From the NCBI RefSeq assembly GCF_026212465.1, contig NC_080059.1, positions 19,094,901 to 19,158,900 of the forward strand: a stretch of DNA of 64,000 nt. The letters run 5' to 3'. The notes beneath the pieces are model-generated. The model was not told the DNA's origin. It was given only the letters and a program-made list of their open reading frames with translations, and searched no databases. Origin of the DNA: Amaranthus tricolor (taxonomy: Eukaryota; Streptophyta; Magnoliopsida; Caryophyllales; Amaranthaceae). Below, in pieces: positions 53,400 to 62,612 of the stretch; positions within the stretch are counted from its first letter, which is position 1, and every line of letters starts with the position of its first letter. The position numbers and the translations under genes were made by a program.

Positions 53400-54925
53400 T
53401 ATCTTCTTAAAATTCCTTTTACAATTCCTCAAAATTTCTTCTCTACGATTCATTTCCTAAATTTCCCTTTTATCTTCATCTTCAAGAACCAAAGTATTGG
53501 AGTTTTAATGGTGCTTATCATCTCCTCCCTTCATCTTCTTTATCTCCAACAAAAATAAACAATCAGTAAGTATTTTTTTATAGTAATATTTCTTTTTTTT
53601 TTTAATATTGCAATTAGGGTTTTGGGATCGATTGATTCAACGTTCCAGGTCGTGAATCCTGACGTTCCAGAACGTCAGTGACCCGCGATTGGGGTCGCAC
53701 GATCCAGATCGGGGGTCGGAGGCCAATACTTCGATCCTGGCCAAAACCAAAATCATCAACTTCCTAAGCATTTAAAATTCCTGTGAAACATATGTGCAAA
53801 CAAATGACGTCATTGTTAAATAATCATAGCTTTGGACTGCTTGTTGTGTTCAGAGTACTAGTAGTTGGTAGTTTGATGCATTATGAACAGCAAATTGTAG
53901 AGACTTTGAGCGATTTTACAGGGTATTGTTTGAACCTTAAAATATACGATCACTCGAAGGTTCCATTTCGAATAATTTCATATTTGCGATTTTGAATTTA
54001 AATATTTAGTGACTTGTTTTAGTTGGGTAATTTTTCTATTTGGATTTGGACTCATCTATGATATATGTTGATTCTTGTGTAATGTTTGATTGATTCATCG
54101 TATGGAAAGTAATATTCTTTCTTGTGTAATGTCTAACTGATTCATTGCATGTTGTTAATCTATACTATTGATGCAGACACTTGTCCTGTTGTCATACATG
54201 TCTGCATAGTATTCTTTCGAGAGGCTTGAGCTCCCCTAAATGAATCTGGAAACTCATCCATAATCATTTAAAAAATGGCTGAATGAATGTGTCTTTGACC
54301 TCCCTTAGTATTTATACTACTTTCTTTTAGTTCTACTTATTCCTTAAGCTAACTTCCCACTAATTCCTATTTCGCTTATCCCTACATTACCCCTTCCAAG
54401 CTATGTATGACACCAGTTATGGTGGTTTTGCCATATTTGACGTTATTAATGTTTTCTTGCTTGCATGGCATCACAATTCACAATAATGTACTTCTCTGTT
54501 TAATTCACCTTTTTCAATTCTCTTGAACATTAGTTGGAGTCTCAATTTTATCCTTTCTTTTTAAGGGGCTTCTACTTGAAATAGCAGGGATATAGATTTC
54601 AACAAAAAAAATGTGATATTCTATGTTGACAGTATGTGTTAGGTAATACTAGGGAGCCTGTGAGAAGCTTTCGGCTGCTGATTGGTTTTACTGGGATCTA
54701 CCCTTGAAAACGATTTTTGTTGAGTATATTTTATTATGAATCGTGTGTGTTATTTAACCTTTTTCATTTTTTTTCTTTTTAGGTAACTTTATTCATTAAC
54801 CGGGGAATCTGACTTTTTGCAAGTTCTTTTGTGATACACCATTTATGCATCAAGATTATGAAACTTGGAGTTTTATCACAAGTTTTATATGAAGTTTGGA
54901 AGCATCTAAGTGGAATTTGAGCATT
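53400..54925 (+). promoter_or_regulatory. Promoter, probable 5' untranslated exon and first intron of the TFIIS-N gene
   Basis: A C/T-rich stretch with ttcatcttcaagaaccaaag (about 53475) and a GTAAGTAT donor (gt at 53564-53565) looks like the end of a non-coding first exon. A poly-pyrimidine tract and TTTTTAG acceptor at about 54781 precede the coding exon by about 145 bp. The inferred intron is about 1.2 kb. A GC-rich patch at 53640-53745 carries a 20-bp palindrome. The 70-codon frame at 53783 shows no coding features I trust. Confidence 0.5.
53659..53678. promoter_or_regulatory. 20-bp inverted repeat with ACGT and heat-shock-element-like core
   Basis: CTGACGTTC and GAACGTCAG flank CA, giving perfect 9-bp arms. 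Each arm holds a TGACGT core (bZIP type) and the centre reads GTTCCAGAAC, a nTTCnnGAAn unit. It is within the inferred first intron of the TFIIS-N gene. No functional evidence. Confidence 0.4.
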
Positions 54926-57730
54926 ATGACACTTGAAGACTTCCTTACCTCGACTGAGATGAAAGATGGGTTCACTACTCCTGCTCATGTTGAGGAGTTG
55001 ATCAATGTTATGCAGAAGCAGAAAGATTCTTCAGTGAAGAGTGTTCATGATGCGACGAGGCAGTGGGCTGCTGTTGCTAGTACAATAGCAGCTACGGAGA
55101 GAAGAGAATGTCTTGACCTTTTTGTCCAATTGGATGGACTTTGGTTTATTGATAGATGGCTTAGGGATGCTCAAATTTTTCCTCATGAAGCGAGTGATTG
55201 CTTTGTGGAGGAGGCCATCTCAGCATTGTTACATGCAGTTGAGAAGCTTCAGATAAACCCTGAGAAGCTCTCATCGTCAGGGATCTGCATTACTGTTGGA
55301 AGTCTTTCTAGTTATAAAAGCACTAGAGTCCAAGATAAGGCAAAAGCTCTTTTTGATAGATGGAAAACTGAGGATCTTGTTTGCAAAAGAATGGATGTTG
55401 AGCAAACCACACTTGACAATCAAGCTCCTGGATCAAATCTTTCTGCAAACAATGCCACTTGTGCAAGATCCCTTAATAAGGAGAAGTTGGAATGTGTTGG
55501 AAAGTGGGAAGATAAGTTTCCTAGTGATCAAGCGAGCTCTATTGAGGGTGATCTTGTGAAGGAAGAAGTATGCCCATCTAAAGGACTGTATGCAGATTGT
55601 GATATAGAAGCAGAGCAAGGCACAGATGAGATGGCTCTTCAAGTTGAACAGGAAAAGCATGAAAACAAGCTTAATATGTCATCTGATACACCAGTTGTTA
55701 AGGTTACTTCTGCATGTGGTGTTTCTGATTGCAAAGATATGTCTTCAAGAACTGATGCTAAGTCTGCTGAAGAAGCTATTGTTAAACCTGATATGGGAGA
55801 ATCTGTAGTCAAAGAGGGATCGCCATATGAAAATACGTCTGCATGCAATACAAATAGTCCTGTCTGTAAATCCAGCAGTGAGATTGATGATGATGAGGAG
55901 AATGGTTTGGATCAAGGTAATCGTTCTGCTCTGGAGGAATTTAAGGATCAAGAAGCAACTATTTCCAGATCGGAAGATGATGATGATGAACAGAGCGAGA
56001 AGAGTTATCTCGGCAACAGTTGTGAATTTGTAACACTAACAAAACACAAAAAAGGTACTGATATCATCCAGCAGACACGAGATTTGGACCTTGAGGATGG
56101 TACAGTTGATGCTTTAGAAGTTGCTCGGTTGGTTGCCAAAGAAGTTGAAAGAGAAGTAGGGGCCTATTGTGAGCAATCTGGAACCTCCTCTTCTTCTTCT
56201 GATGGAGAATCAAGAGATAGCATTAGGGAGTCTGATAGCCCGAAATCTATAAATGGAGTGCAGGACATGCCAATAGATGGTCCACTGAATCAATCGTCAG
56301 CAACGGAAAATACCTCTGATGCTACTACAAAGGCACCTCTAATGAGTCTGGCTAATTTGGAGACTAATTTGCAAAATCATACCCAAGATGGAGAATCCTC
56401 TTTGGTGACTGAGGTTGCCCGGGAACCAGAAAACAGAGAGAAAAGTTTTCTTGATTTTGACCTGAACCAAGAATTTTCCTCTGAGGATGGTGATCAGGTG
56501 GAAACTACTAGTTCAAATCCAGTATCAGTCGTATCTGCCTCGAGAGCTATTGTGGCTTCTGGAATTCCTACAGGCCCTCTTCAATTTGAAGGAAGTCTTG
56601 GCTGGAAAGGATCTGCAGCCACTAGTGCATTTCGACCCGCATCTTCTCGTCGGGCGTTTGATAGTGATAGGCTTATTTCAGGTGGGGATACCAGTATTGG
56701 TTCACGACAGAGGCAAAATATTCTTCCTTTTGATTTGAATGTGGCTGAATGTGTGGATGATGAGATTGTCAATATAGGACTAGATAGACACAAACAGATT
56801 TTACCCGGCCTTCCTTCAGACGAGTCTTCTGTTCAAGTAAGTCCTAACAAACCTCAGAGGTTCAAATTGGATTTGAACCAATCAGAGGATGATGGGGGAC
56901 TTTTGATATCCGAGTGGAAAATGAGTCGTCGAAACTGCCAGCTAAGTTCATCGCCTGCGTCTTCTTCATCATGCATGCTACCTTCGATGAGGAACTTCGA
57001 CTTAAATGATAAACTGTTGAATTGCAATGATTCGGCAGACCATTCTGTTTTTCTTGGGGAGTCTTCTCACAAAGTTAATCCATGTATGGGTTCATCAGGT
57101 GAAAATGTTATTTCAATCTTGGGTGCCAAAGTCTCAAGAAATGCATTTCCTCAGATGCCATTGCCTTTTCTGAATGGGATGACTTCAGAACCTATGATGG
57201 ATGCTAACTTTTTCCGAGGGGGACTTTTGATGGGGTTGGGAGCTCCAGTTACGTATCCGCTTGGATTCAATGGGGTTCCCATGTGTCCCACTGTTTCTCT
57301 TGAATCAGCACAGATTTATAGACCCACTGTAGCAATGCCATATGTTTTTGAATCTAGGGGAGCTCCTTTTCTACCTCAAATGTTGGGATCTGCATCAACC
57401 ATTCCGCCTTCCTTTGGTCAGCCATCATTAGTCATGAACACGGTAAACGCAACACCTGGTCCTAACCTTGCTACCCCTTTGCGCCCCCCCATACTTGATT
57501 TGAACTCTGGGTTAACCAATGTTGTCGAAGCACGAAATCCTGATCCTGCGTTTTTTAGGCCGCTTTTCATACCTCATAGTCAGGGTAAACTATCAGAAGA
57601 GCAATTGAGCCTAAGAGACACTTTAAGACCCTTGGGTTCTGGCAGTGGTGGTGGAAAACGAAAGGAGCCTGATGGTGGATGGAATTTCTATCCTACGAAC
57701 TACAAACATCAACAACCACCACAGTTGTAG
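54926..57730 (+). CDS. TFIIS N-terminal (LW) domain protein with DLN motifs, 934 residues
   Basis: A single long coding exon. I chose the ATG at 54926 (MTLEDFLTSTEMKDG), the usual start of this family; the frame is open 10 codons further up only from a TTG. Residues ~40-145 form the TFIIS N-terminal helical bundle (RQWAAVASTIAATERRECLD, GLWFIDRWLRDAQ, DKAKALFDRWK), a module that docks on transcription-elongation and mediator factors in the nucleus. A long acidic, Ser-rich middle follows (DDDEENG, SEDDDDEQ), with a helical conserved patch near 395-412 (ALEVARLVAKEVEREVG). The C-terminal half has five DLN motifs: FDLNQ (~510), FDLNV (~601), LDLNQ (~647), FDLND (~691) and LDLNS (~855), like EAR-type repressor peptides. 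It ends in a Gly/Lys-rich GSGSGGGKRKEPDGGW tail. It resembles Arabidopsis TFIIS-family proteins without zinc finger or BAH domain. Intact, likely expressed. Its exact role is unknown to me. Confidence 0.88.
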   Translation: MTLEDFLTSTEMKDGFTTPAHVEELINVMQKQKDSSVKSVHDATRQWAAVASTIAATERRECLDLFVQLDGLWFIDRWLRDAQIFPHEASDCFVEEAISALLHAVEKLQINPEKLSSSGICITVGSLSSYKSTRVQDKAKALFDRWKTEDLVCKRMDVEQTTLDNQAPGSNLSANNATCARSLNKEKLECVGKWEDKFPSDQASSIEGDLVKEEVCPSKGLYADCDIEAEQGTDEMALQVEQEKHENKLNMSSDTPVVKVTSACGVSDCKDMSSRTDAKSAEEAIVKPDMGESVVKEGSPYENTSACNTNSPVCKSSSEIDDDEENGLDQGNRSALEEFKDQEATISRSEDDDDEQSEKSYLGNSCEFVTLTKHKKGTDIIQQTRDLDLEDGTVDALEVARLVAKEVEREVGAYCEQSGTSSSSSDGESRDSIRESDSPKSINGVQDMPIDGPLNQSSATENTSDATTKAPLMSLANLETNLQNHTQDGESSLVTEVAREPENREKSFLDFDLNQEFSSEDGDQVETTSSNPVSVVSASRAIVASGIPTGPLQFEGSLGWKGSAATSAFRPASSRRAFDSDRLISGGDTSIGSRQRQNILPFDLNVAECVDDEIVNIGLDRHKQILPGLPSDESSVQVSPNKPQRFKLDLNQSEDDGGLLISEWKMSRRNCQLSSSPASSSSCMLPSMRNFDLNDKLLNCNDSADHSVFLGESSHKVNPCMGSSGENVISILGAKVSRNAFPQMPLPFLNGMTSEPMMDANFFRGGLLMGLGAPVTYPLGFNGVPMCPTVSLESAQIYRPTVAMPYVFESRGAPFLPQMLGSASTIPPSFGQPSLVMNTVNATPGPNLATPLRPPILDLNSGLTNVVEARNPDPAFFRPLFIPHSQGKLSEEQLSLRDTLRPLGSGSGGGKRKEPDGGWNFYPTNYKHQQPPQL

Positions 57731-58498
57731 AAAAGTTATATATTTTGGGTATTTGTCTTTGGTTTTCTGCCTAACAACTCGAGAAAAGCTTACTGATGCA
57801 TAAAATCATCCAGAATGTAGCGGATTTGGCAATAGGAGAGTTGGAATTTAGTTATAAAATTGAATAAATACTGGAGATGATTGGTTTGATAGTGATTCAT
57901 GGCCCAAACCCAACAGCTAGAGGAGAGAAATTAGGTTTATTGATTCTTTTTAAGTTTTAGTTTCCATAATTTCCTATTTATTTTACTTTATTTGTCCCAT
58001 ATAAGGCTATTGCAAGAATAGAAATATCTGGTACATGTTGCTGAAATATCTCACCCATACATAGAAATATATTGAATGATCCCTTTTCACATTTATGTAT
58101 CGCTTGTAGTTGTAGGATTCACTAGTTTTATACACTGAGTAGTCAAGTATGTATATTGTTCTGTTTATTTTTTAAAAGTTTTAATATTAGGTGATCCTCT
58201 TAATTATAAATTAATATTGCATTACTCTTAAGTGTTTTGTACGTTATATAATTTGAAAATTCTTTTGCCAAACTTGTTGCGAAACTGATCACATAAAGCA
58301 ATGAAGAGTGCAAGATGTTCAAGAAACAAACCAAGAAGCATAGTATTGTAGTGGAGTTTTCTAAGATGTATATATGCACTCACTCACAACAGAATTGCCT
58401 TTCTATCTACTGAATGTTCAACTAAAGCGAGTAGGGCTTCTTCGCTCACCTTAGTTTGTTGTATTGGTGAATAAAATTAATAGGGGTAAAACAGTTAA
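57731..58498 (+). other. 3' untranslated region and short spacer after the TFIIS-N gene
   Basis: Contains a possible polyadenylation signal (attgaataaatactgg near 57862) and a T-rich stretch afterwards. No further gene is seen before the Harbinger element. Confidence 0.5.
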
Positions 58499-58890
58499 CA
58501 CTCTGTTTGGTTCGCACAAGGAAATCGGAATGAAATGAGGAAAGGGAATGAAAGAGAAAGGAATGGATTCCCCTAATTTAGCCTAGTCATTTGGCTGTGT
58601 TCAGGAAACGGAATGAACTGCTTATTGATTCCCTTTGTGACTGTTTAGTTCAAGTTAAGGAATCAAATTATGAGTTTTTAAATTCTTTTATATTTTTAAA
58701 AACTTATTTTTTTAAAAAATATCATCAACATGTATCATCTTTTCCTATAATATGAAGAAAAAATAACATAACTGTAAATAATATCTTTCTAGCTCGATTG
58801 ATTACAAATAATCACTTGTTTCTAGATCAAAATACATAGCAAAAGTGTTCTAGTCCTTTCAAAATCATTCATGCAACCACATCATAAGAT

Positions 58891-59920
58891 CTAAGCATTA
58901 CTATTTCCTCCAATAAGACTCTTAACATAAGCACTTTTTAAAGCGTCGGGACACTTTGAAAATATTATGAGCTTGTTTGGTTGTGCGGTTAGAATGTTAG
59001 CCACTTCAAAAACTTGGTTAGGAGTTACACCTTCTAAATTGAAAGAGAGTAGTTCCTCTAGCACTTGCTCAGTCTTTTCAACTATTTTTTGCTCACGATC
59101 ATCAGTGCGTGCCATCACATTTGCCATAGTGGAAAGATGAACATTCATGTCTTTCATGAATGCTTGTAAGCTAGCCAATTCATTAGAACTACCTTCACCA
59201 CCATTTCCTCTCTTACTTCTTTTAGAAGTTTTTTCAGTCTTCATCTTTTTTGCAGGAGGAGAAGTAACAATTTGAGTGGCATTACCACTAGCAGCAACTT
59301 CCTCATCATCACTTGAATCAAGTGTAACCTGTGGAGGGGCAACATTTTGCAAATTCTTGATTGCTTCAATATAATCTTCACCTGGTTTTCTAGTAGCATA
59401 ATCCTTGCCATAAACATTCATGAGTTCATGAAAGTGCGGAAATAAGACTCCAAACAAGTTTTTGCAATTCGGATGATTCTGAAAAACAAAAAAATGCTCA
59501 AAATGATCAAATATACAACATCGTCAAACTATCTCAAACATAATTAAAATGACCTTACAAAGGTTGTCATACCTTGCAAAACTCGTCATAAACAGCCCGG
59601 TCCACAGAAACCATTTTTTTTTCATCATCCCAAACGAATCCACTTGTATTTAACATTTGAGAAATAGCCCTAAACTTGGCTCCAAGTGTCTTAAGTCGAG
59701 AATCAATGTGTGGCAGAGCCTTCAAACCACAACCAGGAAGAGCCTTACCTATGACCTCCTCTAAGCGAACCATATAGCCGCTTCTGAATCCATTATCACA
59801 CCTCCAGTGAGGATCAACAGCTAGCTCTGACAATGCTTCCACAAGAACTTTATCTTCTTGAGCAGTCCAAAATCGTTTGTTTTTTCCCCTTCCACCTCCA
59901 CTTGCACTACTTTCATCCAT
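58891..59920 (-). CDS. Harbinger-associated Myb/SANT-like DNA-binding protein, two exons, 311 residues
   Basis: Exon 1 is 59920-59573 (116 codons; GT donor) and exon 2 is 59478-58891 (CAG acceptor at 59479-59480; 196 codons with stop). Residues ~14-100 are the Myb/SANT-like domain: KRFWTAQEDKVLVEALSEL, then YMVRLEEVIGKALPG and LKTLGAKFRAISQML, then GFVWDDEKKMV. Exon 2 continues NHPNCKNLFGVLFPHF, then an acidic TLDSSDDEEVA and a basic AKKMKTEKTSKRSKRG (likely nuclear signal), and a helical C-terminus. In PIF/Harbinger elements this protein binds the transposon ends and brings the transposase into the nucleus. No lesion is seen. Host-domesticated relatives exist, but its place inside the element argues for the transposon protein. 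Confidence 0.85.
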
Positions 59921-60132
59921 CCTTTATAACATTTGAACCATATTGATCATAGTAAAAACAAAATTGCATGTATATAAAAATGAAATTAACCAAGAAATAT
60001 TCAATACAAGTAAACAAAGGAAATTTTCCTCAAGTCCAATACAAGTAAAAAAAAAATCAAGCATGAAATAAACATACAAATCTCAAGTTCAGATACAAGA
60101 AACAATTTTTTTTTTAATAAAAAAGAATAACA

Positions 60133-61528
60133 TCACAAAGTAAGTCTGCGGTGTCTAGCCCTCCAATCATTGAACATATATTGGGCCATTGTATTTCGAA
60201 AATTCGTCCATGGATCGGTTACAGCAATGGAGGTTATGTACTCCACATCATCTTCCTCATTATCATCACCATCATTATCATCACTATCATTTTCCTCAAA
60301 CAAGTCCTCATCACCAAATTCTGCAAGCATGTATCTCTTTACCAAATTATGTAATAAGGCACAAGCAAGTACAATTCGACCATGTGTTTGTAAGCTAAAC
60401 CAAGAAGGACTTCTAAGAATCCCCCATCTTCCCTTGAGTAACCCAAAGCATCTCTCAATCACATTTCTAGCTTTTGCATGCCTTAAGTTGAAATATTCTT
60501 CGGCGATTTGAGGTTGTTGGGGATTATTCCATTCTCTAAGATGATAAAGATGCCCTCTATATGGTGCAAGGAATCCTTCTCCATTAGTATATCCTCCATC
60601 ACATAGATAATAACAACCTTGACCAATTTTTTTTAAAAAAATATTACTCTCTTACTAAGTTAATCTCAAATAAAATCTATTAAGTCAAGTAAATTACCTT
60701 TTGGAACTTTTAACCCATTAGGCCTAGAAATAGCATCTCGAAGAATCCGACCATCGTGTGCCGATCCCTCCCAACCAGGTAAGACATATATAAATACCAT
60801 CTCGGGTGAACATACTCCTAATACATTCATAGCAAGGGTACCTTTTCTAGTGCGATATTTGGATCGATCTTTACAAGGAACATTCACTAGAATCATTTTA
60901 CCATCAAGGGCACCTAATGAGTTCTACAAAACAAACAATATAACTTTAAATTATGTAATAGTCTCTCTATTTTATCTCAAATTAAAGTGTTGGTTTTTTA
61001 TTTACCTTGAAATATTTTCATCTTTCATCGTTGCAATCCTCTTGTATTGGTGTTGGTTTCTTAAGAAGAATAGCATGTAACTTTAAGATTGCTAACAAAC
61101 AAGCATGAAATTGTCTACTAATAGTTTCACCACTTCTATAAAAATGTGCACCCATCATTCTATTTTTCTTATGGTGAGCTAATGTGTATAAGAAACCCGC
61201 AACCATCTCTTCCAAACATGTGTTTCTTGTTTCATTTAATCCACCAATATCTCTAACCATCTCTAAAAGTACACCAAATGTGTATTGATTTATACGAAGA
61301 TAGTTCCCACACAAAGTGTCACTTTCTCTAATCATTTTATTCAAGTTGTGCAATCTCATTTTTCTCCTAGTTTTTTTTATCAAGCTTAAGATAATGGGAA
61401 TCGTATATAGTTTTTCTCATCGAGTACCACATCAAATGTAGCAACACAACACAATTAATCATAGTAATTATGAACCGAATAAAGTCCCAATTTCTCTTCC
61501 TTTTCAAAGAAGTACCAATGCGAGCCAT
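60133..61528 (-). pseudogene. PIF/Harbinger DDE transposase with one frameshift and one nonsense codon
   Basis: Three exons. Exon 1 runs from ATG at 61528 (MARIGTSLKRKRNWDFIRF) to 61006, exon 2 is 60923-60698 and exon 3 is 60617-60133, with GT/AG borders that restore the frame (VPKG|CYYLCDGGY). Motifs are the helix region NTCLEEMVAGFLYTLAHHKK, GALDG with the first Asp, GSAHDGRILRDA with the second Asp, and RNVIERCFGLLKGRWGIL with the Glu. Two lesions are visible. A run of eight A (61371-61378 on the plus strand as T) throws the frame after LKLDKK, and a TGA at 61018-61020 stands where a Trp codon is usual (ER*KYFK). Correcting neither, the protein stops early. All catalytic residues are otherwise present. 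Confidence 0.88.
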
Positions 61529-62609
61529 TTTCTGTAGAAAAGAACATCAATAACACCATATCACAAACTACCCACAAGCTAAATAGAAAGCCAGTTCAAA
61601 ATTCACAAAAACTAGCAGCCTGTTATCCCACAAGCTAAATACAGAACCCTGACATTAAGCAACAACACCCTATTGGATATAAGCACCAGCAGCTTATTAT
61701 AAAGATGGAATTGCTCTATGAAGCTGCCCAGATAAAAGTTTTGAAATACTATTTAAACATCAAGAACATCAAGAACATCAATAGCAAAATGGAAATATAC
61801 CACAAAATTACCCAACAGTTACTGAATCCATAAACTACCCAACAGTTACAAGCAATATACCCACAAATTACCCTTTCCTTGTTATTGAATCCATGGAAGG
61901 GTTGCCATTAATGAACAAGCGAATGAGAACTCATGAATGAACAAACAAGCAACAAGAAATGGCAGCAGTAAGAAAATAAGCAACAAGAAATTGGCTAATC
62001 GAAATGAACAAACAAGAAATTGGTAAATAAGGAAAGCAAAGCAGTGGGTTTACCTGCGAATTGAAGCAGTCGAATTGAATGAACAAACAAAGCAGTCCAA
62101 TTGAATCGTGGGTTTGAGATGAAGATGAAGCAGCACTCGTAGGAAGTCGAACAAAGCAGTCCAATGGAGGGAGATGAATGAAATGACGACTGAAGTCGAA
62201 CAATGGCGGCAGTATTAGAAGAGAAAAGAGATTCAAATCAACAGTAGTAGAAGAATAACTTACATTTGAGAATGGCGGTAGGAAAGTCGAGGTTGAGGAG
62301 AAGAATGCTACGAACAATGGCGGACGACCGTCGTGAGGAAGAGAGGAGAACTTGAGGGAGGAGGCAGACGACTGTGTGTAGGGTTTGAGAGGAGAGGGTC
62401 ACTGATGGGTAATGAAGGGGGAATGGAATGGAAAAGTGGGGGGGGAGGGGGGGGGGGGGGGGCGGAATGAGGAAGCAGTAATTTTGGGTAAACCCAAAAC
62501 TAAAAATGGGGAAAGGGAATGATAGAGAGTGGCAAACAAACAACAACAAAGGGAATTGGGTCTATCCATTCCCTTTCCCTTTGTTTATTAACCCCAACCA
62601 AACGACCCC
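61529..62609. other. Harbinger 5' non-coding and subterminal region
   Basis: Upstream of the transposase start; repetitive phrases such as aacaaacaag and caagaaat, and a purine-rich part from 62050. No gene is supported. The Pro-rich and Phe-rich minus-strand frames here are translations of G/A-rich low-complexity DNA. Confidence 0.6.
62438..62462 (+). repeat. Poly-G tract
   Basis: A run of G interrupted by a single A at 62446, within 25 bases, inside the subterminal part of the Harbinger element. Length is likely variable and hard to sequence. It could form a G-quadruplex. Confidence 0.9.
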
Positions 62610-62612
62610 TAA

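Larger units (their letters stand above)
58499..62609 (-). mobile_element. PIF/Harbinger DNA transposon, 4.1 kb, TAA target duplication
   Basis: The left terminus cactctgtttggttcgca and the right terminus (other strand) GGGGTCGTTTGGTTGGGG share the TCGTTTGGTT-type end. Both are flanked by TAA (58496-58498 and 62610-62612), the 3-bp duplication of this superfamily. Inside, on the minus strand, are the two genes diagnostic of PIF/Harbinger: a DDE transposase (61528-60133) and a Myb/SANT-like DNA-binding partner (59920-58891). Subterminal aaagggaatg-type repeats occur at both ends. Only the transposase gene is damaged, so this is a fairly recent copy. Confidence 0.87.

Noticed and set aside
54896..54925. 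N-terminal extension of the TFIIS-N protein by 10 codons
   Set aside because: Begins at TTG; the downstream ATG at 54926 gives the usual family N-terminus MTLEDF.
61931..62549. Pro/Phe/Ser-rich minus-strand frames
   Set aside because: They lie in the non-coding part of the Harbinger element, including the poly-G tract.
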